NCBI GenBank assembly: GCA_012839015.1
Contig: DUOF01000050.1
Coordinates: 1-14,924, forward strand
Length of the DNA stretch: 14,924 bases
Origin: a bacterium
GTDB taxonomy: Bacteria > Bacillota_I > Bacilli_A > RFN20 > DUOF01
Direction of reading: 5' to 3'
Shown: positions 1-7,049 of the stretch, in pieces
Numbering within the stretch: the stretch's first letter is position 1
Layout of the letters: every line of letters begins with the position of its first letter
Program-made: the position numbers and the translations under genes
The notes under the pieces: generated by a model
Database searches by the model: none
What the model saw: only the letters and a program-made list of their open reading frames with translations
What the model was told of the DNA's origin: nothing

Positions 1-1
1 T

Positions 2-598
2 ATAAACGGTATTATTATGTCTAAGTTAGATGGTGATGCTAGAGGTGGAAGTGCTCTATCAATTAAACACTTGACTGGTATACCAATTAAGTTTGCCGGC
101 ATGGGTGAAAAAACTAATGACTTAGAACTATTTCATCCAGATCGAATGGCGGAGAGAATCCTTGGTATGGGGGATGTCTTAACTCTGATTGAAAAAGCTG
201 AAGAGCACATTGATGAAAAAGAGGCTAAGAAAAGCGTTAATAGAATGCTAAGTGGTAGATTTACCCTAGAAGATATGTTAGATCAAATGGAACAGGTAAA
301 CAAAATAGGTTCACTAAAGGGAATCATGAAGTTTATTCCGGGCATGCCAAAAATTAGTGATGAAGACGCTAATAAGGCTACTAAGGAACTAAATAAGACT
401 AAAGCTATTATCAATTCAATGACATTAGAGGAAAGAAGAAATCCTGATATTTTGAAAGCCAAAAGAAAAATAAGAATCGCCAAAGGGGCGGGTGTTAATC
501 CAAGTGATGTCAACAAGGTCTTAAATCAATATGAAAAGACTAAAGAAATGATGAAACAAATGAAGGGAATGTTTAAAAAAGGCAAGTCTCCATTTTAA
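2..598 (+). CDS. ffh: Signal recognition particle GTPase Ffh (SRP54), 3' part only
   Basis: The gene is cut by the window edge and the frame is open from base 2, so the ATG at 17 is an internal Met. Ffh binds 4.5S RNA and the signal peptides of nascent membrane and secreted proteins, and docks with FtsY at the membrane. About 198 residues are visible. They begin at the end of the G domain, with the G4-type motif SKLDGDARGG and the closing-loop region GMGEKTNDLELFHPDRMAERILGMGD. The M domain follows, rich in Met and Lys (EMMKQMKGMFKKGK near the C-terminus), with the expected helical signal-peptide-binding segments (MLSGRFTLEDMLDQM, GIMKFIPGMPK). The C-terminus ends normally at TAA. Identity is certain from these motifs; the N and most of the G domain lie upstream. 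Confidence 0.97.
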   Translation: MNGIIMSKLDGDARGGSALSIKHLTGIPIKFAGMGEKTNDLELFHPDRMAERILGMGDVLTLIEKAEEHIDEKEAKKSVNRMLSGRFTLEDMLDQMEQVNKIGSLKGIMKFIPGMPKISDEDANKATKELNKTKAIINSMTLEERRNPDILKAKRKIRIAKGAGVNPSDVNKVLNQYEKTKEMMKQMKGMFKKGKSPF

Positions 599-621
599 GT
601 GATAATTCAAGGTTTACAAAC

Positions 622-650
622 TTGCATATTTAATTTAAGATAATTATAAT
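622..650 (+). promoter_or_regulatory. Sigma-A-type promoter for the Asp23/Gls24 gene
   Basis: A -35 TTGCAT (622-627) and a perfect -10 TATAAT (645-650) are separated by 17 nt, in the gap after ffh. Transcription would start near 657, giving a ~16-nt leader that still holds the GAGGG ribosome site before ATG 673. No convincing intrinsic terminator for ffh is visible just upstream, so read-through is also possible. Confidence 0.65.
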
Positions 651-672
651 ATAAGGGAAATGAGGGAAAATC

Positions 673-987
673 ATGGCTAATACTGTATATCATTACATCG
701 AAAACTATTCTAATGTTGGTAAGATCGGAATATCTTTCGAGGTGATCGGTGATATTGTTAAATATTCACTTAAAACTGTAGAAAATATAACTATTAATAA
801 AAATATTAACTGTGAGGTTAAGGATAATCTATTTATTGTTAATATTCCCATTAAAATTAAATATGGAAGTAACATAAATGAATTAACTGAAGTCATCCAA
901 GAAAAAGCTGTCAATGCACTTCAAGACATGTGTGAAATAACTAATTGTAAAATTAATGTTAAAGTTGACGGAATAGTCGTAAAATAA
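673..987 (+). CDS. Asp23/Gls24 family envelope-stress protein
   Basis: This 104-aa protein matches the compact alkaline-shock Asp23/Gls24 family in size and pattern. It has an N-terminal GKIGISFEVIGDIVKYSL segment (the family's 'GKI.I..eVI..Ia' block). A central beta region follows (NLFIVNIPIKIKYGSNI). The C-terminal block VIQEKAVNALQDM...CKINVKVDGIVVK ends in the characteristic V.V.V.GI strand. Family members are small soluble proteins, often tethered near the membrane and linked to envelope stress; the exact role is not known for most. The start at 673 follows GAGGG with 7-nt spacing. It has its own promoter and is closed by a short hairpin terminator. Sitting directly after ffh is not the usual place for this family in Bacillus. 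Confidence 0.8.
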   Translation: MANTVYHYIENYSNVGKIGISFEVIGDIVKYSLKTVENITINKNINCEVKDNLFIVNIPIKIKYGSNINELTEVIQEKAVNALQDMCEITNCKINVKVDGIVVK

Positions 988-1005
988 CTCGTTATGAGTT
1001 TTTTT
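986..1005 (+). terminator. Short intrinsic terminator after the Asp23 gene
   Basis: AACTC (986-990), a 5-nt loop GTTAT and GAGTT (996-1000) run into a T tract (999-1005). The stem is only 5 bp, so termination may be partial; the downstream peptidase has no obvious promoter of its own and could rely on read-through. Confidence 0.55.
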
Positions 1006-1023
1006 ATTTTCAGGAGGATAAAC

Positions 1024-2079
1024 ATGAACAACATCGATAAATTAAAAAATTTCTTAAAAGAGAGTAAACTTGACGCTATCTTAGTAAGTAAAAATGAAAA
1101 TTTGTTTTACTATGCCGGCTTTAATGAAGAAGGGACTTATTTACTAGTTACTTTAGATAAGTCGTATTTGTTAGTTAACTCCCTTGTCTATAGTGATGCT
1201 AAAAATAAGTGTAAAAACATGGAAGTCATCTTAGTTAGTAATTACTTTGAAACGGTAAATGAACTTCTTACTAGTAACGGTTCAAACAATATTGCCTTTG
1301 AGAAGTCACTTCCATACCTTGGATATGAAAGATTAAAGGATGCTACTAAGGTTACCCTAGTACCTACCTATATTGATTCCATCAGGATGATAAAAAGTAG
1401 TGAAGAGATAAAAATTATCAAGAAAGCCTGTAGGATGGCCGATAAATGTTATAAACATATTTTAGGATATGTAAAAGTTGGTATGAGCGAGAAGGAAATT
1501 GAGAAGGAGATGCACCGCTACTTAAAAGAGTTAGGGGCATCCAAAGAGGCATTTGACTTTATTGTTGCCAGTGGTAAAAGAGGTGCCCTACCTCATGGAA
1601 GGGCTTCCAATAAGAAAATCAAAAAGGGCGAACTAGTTACCCTAGATTTTGGCTGTTTTTATCACTCATATTGTAGTGATATGACTAGAACCTTTGCCCT
1701 GGATAAGACAAATGAAAAACTAGTTAATATTTATAACTTGGTCAAGGAAGCAAATGAGTTAGCTATAAGTCTTGTTAGACCAGGTATTAGAGTAAACTAC
1801 TTACATAATGAAGTTAGTTTATTCTTTAAAAAGCATAATATGGATCAATACTTCATCCATAACCTAGGTCATGGTTTAGGGTTAGAGGTTCATGAAGAAC
1901 CTAGGATCAGTCCTAGTAGTGAAACGCTTTTACAAGAAGGGATGATAATCACCATTGAACCTGGACTTTACATTGAGGGTCTTGGGGGAGTAAGGATCGA
2001 AGATGTAGTCCTAGTTACTAAAGATGGACGTGAAGTATTAACTAAATCTAGTAAGGAATTAATAAGCGTTAGTAAATAA
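1024..2079 (+). CDS. Xaa-Pro peptidase, M24 (pita-bread) family
   Basis: A 351-aa two-metal exopeptidase of the M24B Xaa-Pro aminopeptidase/dipeptidase type, which cleaves peptides with proline in the second position and acts in cytoplasmic peptide recycling. The N-terminal ~120 residues form the creatinase-like N domain (LKESKLDAILVSKNENLFYYAG). The pita-bread domain carries all five ligands at the right spacing: D208 and D219 (LDFGCFYHSYCSD), H283 (GHGLG), E312 (TIEPGLY) and E326 (GVRIED), plus H290 in the VHEEP motif. An in-frame ATG at 994 lies inside the upstream terminator hairpin. The ATG at 1024 has a perfect AGGAGG six bases away, so 1024 is the start. Aminopeptidase (pepP-like) versus dipeptidase (pepQ-like) cannot be separated here; the ~350-aa length fits the short bacterial YqhT-type enzymes. 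Confidence 0.92.
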   Translation: MNNIDKLKNFLKESKLDAILVSKNENLFYYAGFNEEGTYLLVTLDKSYLLVNSLVYSDAKNKCKNMEVILVSNYFETVNELLTSNGSNNIAFEKSLPYLGYERLKDATKVTLVPTYIDSIRMIKSSEEIKIIKKACRMADKCYKHILGYVKVGMSEKEIEKEMHRYLKELGASKEAFDFIVASGKRGALPHGRASNKKIKKGELVTLDFGCFYHSYCSDMTRTFALDKTNEKLVNIYNLVKEANELAISLVRPGIRVNYLHNEVSLFFKKHNMDQYFIHNLGHGLGLEVHEEPRISPSSETLLQEGMIITIEPGLYIEGLGGVRIEDVVLVTKDGREVLTKSSKELISVSK

Positions 2080-2101
2080 AATAGGTGTTAAGTAAAAACA
2101 C

Positions 2102-2130
2102 TTGACAACATATAAATAAGTATATAGAAT
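2102..2130 (+). promoter_or_regulatory. Strong sigma-A promoter of the rpsP operon
   Basis: Consensus TTGACA (2102-2107), a 17-nt spacer and TAGAAT (2125-2130) lie ~25 nt upstream of the rpsP start. An imperfect hairpin (2083-2103, arms AGGTGTT and AACACTT with one G-T pair) abuts the -35 box. It lacks a T tract, so it is not a normal terminator; whether it has a regulatory role is unknown. Confidence 0.85.
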
Positions 2131-2154
2131 AATTGAGTAATGGAGGGATAAAAA

Positions 2155-2433
2155 ATGGCTGTAAAACTAAGACTTAAAAGAGTTGGTCGTCACAAGCACG
2201 CTATGTATCGTATAGTAGCAGCAGACTCACGCTCACCTAGAGATGGAAGATTTTTAGAGAATGTTGGAACATATGATCCTAACTATAGTCCTGCTAAAGT
2301 TGATATCAACGAGGAACTAGCTTTAAAATGGTTAAACCACGGTGCTCAACCTACAGATACGGTGAAAAACCTATTTTCTAAAGCTGGAATTATGAAACAA
2401 TTCCACGATTCTAAAAGAAATAAAGGAGAATAA
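2155..2433 (+). CDS. rpsP: 30S ribosomal protein S16
   Basis: S16 is an early-assembling 30S protein that binds the 5' domain of 16S rRNA. The 92-aa product shows the family signature at its N-terminus (MAVKLRLKRVGRHKHAMYRI, then VAADSRSPRDGRFLENVGTYDP) and the C-terminal segment ALKWLNHGAQPTDTVKNLFS. Length is normal. A GGAGGG site precedes ATG 2155 and the gene sits directly behind the best promoter in the window, as expected for a highly expressed ribosomal gene. Two bases separate it from khpA, so the two are surely co-transcribed. Confidence 0.98.
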   Translation: MAVKLRLKRVGRHKHAMYRIVAADSRSPRDGRFLENVGTYDPNYSPAKVDINEELALKWLNHGAQPTDTVKNLFSKAGIMKQFHDSKRNKGE

Positions 2434-2435
2434 CA

Positions 2436-2684
2436 ATGGATCACGAAAAGATAATTCGAGATGTTATTTCACCATTAATTGAGCACAAGGACAATGTTAG
2501 CATTGTCATGTTAGAACAAGAGAATTTAAGAGATCATACTTATGTAGTCTATTGCGATGAGCAAGATATTGGTCGTTTAATTGGTAAAGGTGGCACAGTA
2601 GCCAATGCCATAAGAGAAATTGTGAATATCTACGCTAAACTTGAAAATAAACGTATTAGATTAAAGTTTGATGTGAAGAAATAA
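2436..2684 (+). CDS. khpA: KH-domain RNA-binding protein KhpA (YlqC)
   Basis: An 82-aa single-KH-domain protein of the KhpA/YlqC family, found next to rpsP throughout Bacillota. The RNA-binding loop is seen as GRLIGKGGTVANAI with the GKGG (GxxG) at residues 50-53, between the expected beta strand (HTYVVYCDEQDI) and helix. In other Firmicutes KhpA pairs with KhpB and affects small-RNA binding and cell elongation/division; khpB is not in this window. A GGAGAA ribosome site overlaps the rpsP end. Confidence 0.93.
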   Translation: MDHEKIIRDVISPLIEHKDNVSIVMLEQENLRDHTYVVYCDEQDIGRLIGKGGTVANAIREIVNIYAKLENKRIRLKFDVKK

Positions 2685-2706
2685 AGAGTTTAAAGACTCT
2701 TTTTTT
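2683..2706 (+). terminator. Intrinsic terminator or attenuator between khpA and rimM
   Basis: AAAGAGT (2683-2689), loop TTAAAG, and ACTCTTT (2696-2702) form a 7-bp stem that merges into a T run ending at 2706. It starts in the khpA stop codon. No clear promoter follows before rimM, so it probably lowers rimM-trmD expression relative to rpsP rather than closing the operon. Confidence 0.7.
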
Positions 2707-2721
2707 AAAAGGGGTGAAACA

Positions 2722-3228
2722 ATGGGGCTTGTTATAGTAGGAAAGATAGTCAACACCAGAGGACTAAAAGGAGAAGTTAAAATAGTAAATTACAGTGACT
2801 TCCCGGAAGAGCGTTATCAAAAAGACAAAGTTATAACCATTTATAATGAAGTTAAGGATAAATATTTTAAATATACTATTAATAATGTTACTTTTAAGGA
2901 CAATCTTGTTTATTTAACATTCAAGGAAGTAAAGACAATTGAAACTGCAGAGAAACTTAAAAATTATTTAATAGTCATCTCTAAGGAGGAGTTAACCCCC
3001 TTAGAGGAGGATAATTTTTATCATCACGAATTAATTGGTTTAGACGTCTACTATAAGGGGAGTAAAATCGGTGTAATTGAGGAAATATCTACAAATACAG
3101 CCCAGGATCTCCTAAGGGTTAAGGAGATGGAAAAGAGTTATCTAGTCCCGTTTATGGAAGAGTTTGTAGAAGAGGTAAACATTAAAGAAAACAAAATAGT
3201 TCTTATAAATTTAGAGGGATTAAGATGA
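2722..3228 (+). CDS. rimM: 16S rRNA processing / 30S maturation factor RimM
   Basis: RimM binds S19 in the 30S head and is needed for efficient 16S rRNA maturation. The 168-aa product has the N-terminal beta-barrel signature (VGKIVNTRGLKGEVKI, then SDFPEERY). The PRC-barrel half follows, including FYHHELIGLDVYYKGSKIG and the C-terminal YLVPFMEEFVEEVNIKENKI. Length is normal. The start has GGGGTG upstream. Its TGA stop overlaps the trmD start in an ATGA arrangement, which implies translational coupling; this is one of only two TGA stops in the window. Confidence 0.96.
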   Translation: MGLVIVGKIVNTRGLKGEVKIVNYSDFPEERYQKDKVITIYNEVKDKYFKYTINNVTFKDNLVYLTFKEVKTIETAEKLKNYLIVISKEELTPLEEDNFYHHELIGLDVYYKGSKIGVIEEISTNTAQDLLRVKEMEKSYLVPFMEEFVEEVNIKENKIVLINLEGLR

Positions 3229-4004
3229 AAATAGATGTATTAACTATCTTCCCGGATTTTTTTAAAGACTTTAAGAATACTTCAATCAATAAGCGGGCTA
3301 TAGAAAAAGGTTGTCTAGAGTTTAATACTATTGATATTAGAGATTTTACCAGTGATAAACATAGACGTATAGATGATCGCCCGGTTGGTGGTGGCAACGG
3401 GCTAATCATGAAGGTTGAACCAATCGTTAAAGCTATTAGAAGTGTCAAGAAAGATAATTCCAAGGTTATCTATATGTCACCAAGAGGGAATAAACTTGAT
3501 CAACAAAAAGTAAGGAGTTTGTCCTTAGAAGACCATTTAATAATCCTCTGTGGTCATTATGAGGGAGTAGATGAGAGGGTTCTTGATTATGTTGATGAAC
3601 AAATTAGTATTGGTGATTACATCCTAAGCGGCGGTGAAGTTGCCGCTACTGTAGTAAGTGACGCAGTTATTCGTCTACTAGATGGTGCAATAAAAGAAGA
3701 ATCACATCTTGATGAATCGTTTGAAAACGGATTACTTGAATACCCCCAATTTACTATCCCCAAAACCTTTGAAAACAAGGAAATACCTGAAATACTTTAC
3801 AGTGGCAACCATCAAGCTATTAACAAATGGAGGAAAAAAGAGAGTCTAAGAATAACTCTTAAACATAGAAAAGATCTCTTCGATAAATATACTCTAACTA
3901 AAGAAGACAGAGAGTTGATTGAAGAAATAAAAGAAGGTAAAATTGGAATGTGGGAAAAAAAGGCAATTGCCAATAATTCCCTAAATGATAAAGGGAGTAG
4001 CTAA
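3225..4004 (+). CDS. trmD: tRNA (guanine-N1-)-methyltransferase TrmD
   Basis: TrmD transfers methyl from SAM to G37 of tRNAs, preventing +1 frameshifts. The 259-aa protein has the SPOUT trefoil-knot hallmarks: an N-terminal MKIDVLTIFPDFF block, DDRPVGGGNGLIMKVEP, GHYEGVDERV (residues 110-119) and SIGDYILSGGE (128-138) in the knot that binds SAM. The C-terminal tRNA-binding domain is present (LLEYPQFTIPKTFE, HQAINKWRKKESLRIT). It overlaps rimM by 4 nt and so is probably coupled to it. The coding end carries an extra ~15-residue hydrophilic tail after the usual family end, close to the next gene. Confidence 0.97.
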   Translation: MKIDVLTIFPDFFKDFKNTSINKRAIEKGCLEFNTIDIRDFTSDKHRRIDDRPVGGGNGLIMKVEPIVKAIRSVKKDNSKVIYMSPRGNKLDQQKVRSLSLEDHLIILCGHYEGVDERVLDYVDEQISIGDYILSGGEVAATVVSDAVIRLLDGAIKEESHLDESFENGLLEYPQFTIPKTFENKEIPEILYSGNHQAINKWRKKESLRITLKHRKDLFDKYTLTKEDRELIEEIKEGKIGMWEKKAIANNSLNDKGSS

Positions 4005-4005
4005 C

Positions 4006-4242
4006 ATGAAAAAATATTTATTTAACATAATTTGTTTATCAGTTTATGTAGTAGGTCTAATCTTGCTTATAACTTCAATTCATTCCAATATGGATGATAT
4101 AGTCTCTAGTTATTCTGTCAACGACATTAAAAGACTAATAGGTATCATACTGGTATCCTTATCCTTTATAGCGTGTAGTATTAAGAGTCTTATCCTTATA
4201 AAGAGAAAAGCAAATACAAAAGAGACGGTTAAGAAGTTATAA
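4006..4242 (+). CDS. Small two-helix membrane protein of unknown function
   Basis: I do not recognise this 78-aa protein. It has two clear hydrophobic segments (residues ~4-26, NIICLSVYVVGLILLI; and ~43-66, LIGIILVSLSFIACSIKSLILI) separated by a polar loop (HSNMDDIVSSYSVNDIKR). The tail is basic and Lys-rich, so the termini are probably cytoplasmic. An earlier in-frame ATG at 3985 lies inside trmD; ATG 4006 is preferred because AAAGGGAG lies at suitable distance. It begins one base after the trmD stop, so it is co-transcribed with rimM-trmD, and a strong terminator follows. Its place between trmD and rplS is not one I associate with a known gene. Confidence 0.7.
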   Translation: MKKYLFNIICLSVYVVGLILLITSIHSNMDDIVSSYSVNDIKRLIGIILVSLSFIACSIKSLILIKRKANTKETVKKL

Positions 4243-4285
4243 ATATAAAATTACTGCAAATTTATAAGGTACAGTGATATCAATC

Positions 4286-4309
4286 GGAACCGTTGACTGG
4301 TTCCTTTTT
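4286..4309 (+). terminator. Intrinsic terminator of the rpsP-rimM-trmD operon
   Basis: A GC-rich 6-bp stem GGAACC (4286-4291) / GGTTCC (4299-4304) with loop GTTGACT is followed directly by TTTTT. It separates the upstream operon from the rplS transcription unit. Confidence 0.85.
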
Positions 4310-4372
4310 AATAATATAAATATGGAAATAGTAACGTATACTACACTACCCGTCAAATACTTTAAAATAAAC

Positions 4373-4401
4373 TTGAATGTCGAACCTTATTTTGATATGA
4401 T
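4373..4401 (+). promoter_or_regulatory. rplS: Promoter of rplS
   Basis: TTGAAT (4373-4378), a 17-nt spacer and TATGAT (4396-4401), each one or two bases from consensus, lie between the upstream terminator and rplS. Transcription from ~4408 gives a leader of about 75 nt, longer than needed for a ribosome site alone. Confidence 0.75.
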
Positions 4402-4407
4402 ACTAAA

Positions 4408-4476
4408 GCGTAAGTGCTGCAGGTGGTCCGCTCGAAAAGTCACATTTGATGAACACTCAAGATATATAAAGGAGGA
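4408..4476 (+). promoter_or_regulatory. Candidate L19 (rplS) mRNA leader
   Basis: The leader is locally much richer in G and C than its surroundings. It holds potential pairings: AGCG near the 5' end with CGCT at ~4430, and AGTG (4413 region) with CACT (4454 region), around the segment TGCTGCAGGTGGTCCGC. Firmicutes commonly have an autoregulatory L19 leader directly upstream of rplS. Position and composition fit, but I could not align it to the family model. Confidence 0.45.
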
Positions 4477-4484
4477 TGTAATTT

Positions 4485-4838
4485 ATGAATATGAATTTAG
4501 TGAATGAAATTACAGCCAGTCAAATAAGAACAGACTTACCTGATTTTAAATCAGGGGATACAGTCAAGGTTCACGTTAAGATCACAGAAGGACAAAAGAC
4601 TAGGATTCAAATTTTTGAAGGATTAGTAATAGCAAAGACTCGTGGTGGAGTAAGCGCTACATTCAAAGTTAGAAAAATGTCTGGTTCTGTAGGGGTAGAA
4701 CGTACTTTCTTACTTAACTCTCCAATTATTGATACAATTGAAGTAGTTAGAAAAGGTAAAGTTCGTAGAAACAAAATCTATTATATCCGTAAACGTACTG
4801 GTAAAGCTGCAAGAATCAAAGAAGCCAACACAAAATAG
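4485..4838 (+). CDS. rplS: 50S ribosomal protein L19
   Basis: L19 sits at the 30S-50S interface near bridge B6. The 117-aa product shows the family blocks RTDLPDFKSGDTVKVHVKI, RIQIFEGLVIAKTRGG, TFKVRKMSGSVGVERTF, LNSPIIDTIEVVRKGKVRR and YIRKRTGKAARIKE. The AAAGGAGG site at 4468-4475 serves ATG 4485 (9-nt spacing); the ATG at 4491 would lose only two residues. It forms its own transcription unit between a promoter and a strong terminator. Confidence 0.98.
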   Translation: MNMNLVNEITASQIRTDLPDFKSGDTVKVHVKITEGQKTRIQIFEGLVIAKTRGGVSATFKVRKMSGSVGVERTFLLNSPIIDTIEVVRKGKVRRNKIYYIRKRTGKAARIKEANTK

Positions 4839-4848
4839 TGACACTATG

Positions 4849-4873
4849 AAAGTAGAAGAAATTCTACTTTTTT
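4849..4873 (+). terminator. Strong GAAA-tetraloop terminator after rplS
   Basis: A perfect 9-bp stem AAAGTAGAA (4849-4857) / TTCTACTTT (4862-4870) is closed by a GAAA tetraloop and followed by Ts to 4873. This is the cleanest terminator in the window. Confidence 0.9.
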
Positions 4874-4893
4874 ATTATATCTAAACGCTACCG

Positions 4894-4922
4894 TTTTTTA
4901 ATTGATTATTAAAGTGTATAAT
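4894..4922 (+). promoter_or_regulatory. Possible promoter of lepB-rbgA-rnhB
   Basis: A perfect -10 TATAAT (4917-4922) lies 17 nt after a weak -35 TTTTTA (4894-4899). A start near 4929 would leave only ~10 nt before ATG 4939 and would clip the 5' edge of the Shine-Dalgarno. Either the message is almost leaderless or a different start is used. Confidence 0.4.
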
Positions 4923-4938
4923 AAAGAAGGTGATAGTA

Positions 4939-5517
4939 ATGAATCAAGAAGAAGGAAAAGCCAAAGTATTCTATAATAAACACAAATCTAAATTTAGTTT
5001 TGGTATTACGATTATAATTTGTTTGATAATAGCCAAATTAATTACTACTTTTGTTTTCACTAGTTCACTAGTAGATGGGGATTCTATGAGACCCACTCTA
5101 GAAAATGGAGATAAGGGACTTAGTGATGCTCTCTTTTTTAGACTTACTGGAGTAAAGAGATTTGATATAGTAGTGATAGAAGTTGGTGGCCAATTATTAG
5201 TTAAAAGGATAATTGCCCTACCTAATGAGAGAATACAATATAACAATGGTGTTTTAAGAATAAATGGTGAAATAATCGAAGAAGAATTTATACCTGAATC
5301 CTATGCGAAACAAACAAAGGTCATTGATAAGACAATGCTAGATGATCAATACTTTGTTTTAGGGGATAACCGCGGGAACTCCGCAGACTCAAGAAGTTTT
5401 GGTGCTATAAATAAATCGCAAATAAAAAGTAGGGGACTAATGATTTTTTCTAAATGCAGGAGTAGTGAGGGCGGCACTTGTTCTGGTCTAAGGCTAGTTT
5501 GGCCTTACTTCGCTTAG
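4939..5517 (+). CDS. lepB: Signal peptidase I
   Basis: Type I signal peptidase removes signal peptides from exported preproteins on the outer face of the membrane. The 192-aa Gram-positive-type enzyme has a basic N-terminus and one membrane anchor (about residues 20-42). The catalytic Ser49 lies in GDSMRPTL and the general-base Lys89 in LVKRIIALP; the box GDNRGNSADSRSFG begins at residue 142. All catalytic elements are present, so it should be active. GTG 4930 is an alternative start, but ATG 4939 has AAGGTG six bases upstream. The C-terminus ends WPYFA, close to the usual family end. It lies 9 nt before rbgA. Confidence 0.95.
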   Translation: MNQEEGKAKVFYNKHKSKFSFGITIIICLIIAKLITTFVFTSSLVDGDSMRPTLENGDKGLSDALFFRLTGVKRFDIVVIEVGGQLLVKRIIALPNERIQYNNGVLRINGEIIEEEFIPESYAKQTKVIDKTMLDDQYFVLGDNRGNSADSRSFGAINKSQIKSRGLMIFSKCRSSEGGTCSGLRLVWPYFA

Positions 5518-5526
5518 GGTGAAACA

Positions 5527-6366
5527 ATGAGTGTACAATGGTTTCCAGGACATATGTCCAAAGCAATCAGACAAATAAAAGAAAAGATTAAAGTCATTGA
5601 TTGCCTAATAGAGATAGTGGATGCTAGAGCACCACTAGCTAGTAGAAACCCTGAACTTACTAGTATTAATAAACCAAGACTAATAATAATGTCTAAGATT
5701 GATTTAGCAGATCCTAGTGTTTCAAAAAAGTGGTATTCTTACTTCAAGTCAAACAATGTTGAAGTATTAGAAATGGATTTAGTTAATAATTTTAGCTACA
5801 AGTTGGTTTTAGACAAGTGTGAAATACTACTTAGAGAAAAAATAGCGAAGGATAAAGAAAAGGGTTTAAGAAAAAGACCTATAAGAGCGATGGTAATTGG
5901 TATACCAAACGTTGGTAAATCTACATTCATTAATAAAATGAGTAAAAGAAAAGCAACCGGGGTTGGCAACATACCAGGCTTTACCAAAGGACAACAATGG
6001 GTAAGGAGTGGAGATATTGAACTATTAGACACTCCAGGGGTTTTATGGCATAAATTCGAAGATGAACAGACCGGTATAAAACTAGCGCTTGTTGGCACCG
6101 TTAAAGAAACAATCCTTAATAAAGATAAACTAAGTGATATAGCGCTTAACTTCTTAATTAGTAATTATCCAAAAGAACTAACAAAAAGATATAACTTAAA
6201 CAACTTAGACAATGTCTTTTATGATATAGCGATAAATCGAGGGCTACTCATAAGTGGTGGAGAGCCTTCAATTGATAATGCTAAAGAACTCTTATTGCAT
6301 GAATTAAAAAATGGGATTATAGGAAGAATCTCTCTAGAAAAACCAGGTGAACAAGATGGCAACTAG
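5527..6366 (+). CDS. rbgA: Ribosome biogenesis GTPase RbgA (YlqF)
   Basis: RbgA is a circularly permuted GTPase required for late 50S assembly (installation of L16, L27, L36 in B. subtilis). The 279-aa product shows the permuted motif order G4-G5-G1-G2-G3. G4 is SKID (residues 56-59), the P loop GIPNVGKS is at 125-132, G2 Thr153 is in IPGFTKGQQW, and G3 DTPG is at 168-171. The N-terminal WFPGHMSKA signature is intact, and the C-terminal ANTAR-like helical domain follows. GGGTGAAACA precedes the ATG. Its last four codons overlap the rnhB start, so the two are translationally coupled. Confidence 0.97.
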   Translation: MSVQWFPGHMSKAIRQIKEKIKVIDCLIEIVDARAPLASRNPELTSINKPRLIIMSKIDLADPSVSKKWYSYFKSNNVEVLEMDLVNNFSYKLVLDKCEILLREKIAKDKEKGLRKRPIRAMVIGIPNVGKSTFINKMSKRKATGVGNIPGFTKGQQWVRSGDIELLDTPGVLWHKFEDEQTGIKLALVGTVKETILNKDKLSDIALNFLISNYPKELTKRYNLNNLDNVFYDIAINRGLLISGGEPSIDNAKELLLHELKNGIIGRISLEKPGEQDGN

Positions 6367-6976
6367 AGAGTACGAGGATAAATATGCGGAGGAAGGCATG
6401 AATTATATAGTCGGCATTGATGAGGCTGGTAGGGGTCCGCTTGCTGGTCCACTTGTTATAGCAGGAGTAATATTGCCTCCCGGTTATAAAAATGACAATA
6501 TTAACGATTCAAAACAAATAACTGAGAAAAAAAGAAGAGAGTTATTTGAAATAATTAAACAAGATGCCCTAGAGATAAAGATAAATATCGTTGATGTGGA
6601 AACGATCGATAAGTTAAATATCTACGATGCAACTAAGAAGGGTATGGAAGAAATTCTTAGACGTATTGATTTAAAATATGATGCAATTTTTGTAGATGCA
6701 ATGCCATTAAGCAATGTTAAAAAACCTGTCTTATCCCTTATTAAAGGTGATCAGTTATCAATTTCAATCGCTGCTGCTTCAATAATAGCCAAGGTCACTA
6801 GAGATGATATTATGATTGAACTTGATAAATATTATCCCTATTATGACCTTAAAAATAACAAAGGTTATGGTACTAAAAAACACATGCTAGCCCTAGAAGA
6901 ATTTGGTGCTACACCGATCCATAGAAAGAGTTATGCACCGGTTCAAAGAGCCATGCAAATGAAATTGAAGGTTTAA
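6356..6976 (+). CDS. rnhB: Ribonuclease HII
   Basis: RNase HII cleaves RNA in RNA-DNA hybrids, including single ribonucleotides in DNA, with two metal ions. The 206-aa protein has the DEAGRGPLAGPL motif with D22 and E23, the third acidic ligand D114 (FVDAMPL), and the fourth D150 (AKVTRDD). Substrate-contacting DSKQITEKKR and the C-terminal NKGYGTKKHMLALEEFG are also present. GTG 6347 is possible, but ATG 6356 is preferred: AGGTG in the end of rbgA lies six bases before it. No clear + strand terminator follows; the hairpin at 6984-6996 (GTGAT/ATCAC) lacks a T run. Confidence 0.96.
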   Translation: MATREYEDKYAEEGMNYIVGIDEAGRGPLAGPLVIAGVILPPGYKNDNINDSKQITEKKRRELFEIIKQDALEIKINIVDVETIDKLNIYDATKKGMEEILRRIDLKYDAIFVDAMPLSNVKKPVLSLIKGDQLSISIAAASIIAKVTRDDIMIELDKYYPYYDLKNNKGYGTKKHMLALEEFGATPIHRKSYAPVQRAMQMKLKV

Positions 6977-7023
6977 GATCAATAAGTGTGATAGTATCAC
7001 CACATCTAAAAACTAATTGATTA

Positions 7024-7049
7024 TAATAAAAAAGTAGCTGTTTGCTACT
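7024..7049 (-). terminator. Terminator of the UPF0316-like gene
   Basis: On the minus strand AGTAGC, a 5-nt loop and GCTACT (7033-7049) are followed by a T-rich tail (the A run just below 7033). The stem overlaps the TAG stop of the minus-strand gene. Read on the + strand it has no T tract, so it does not serve rnhB well. Confidence 0.75.

Noticed and set aside
4274..4507. 77-aa + strand ORF across the rplS promoter and leader
   Set aside because: It begins inside the upstream region of a terminator, covers the terminator, promoter and leader, overlaps the rplS start in another frame, lacks a ribosome site and resembles nothing.
6984..6996. Terminator for rnhB
   Set aside because: The GTGAT/ATCAC hairpin has a 3-nt loop but no following T tract.
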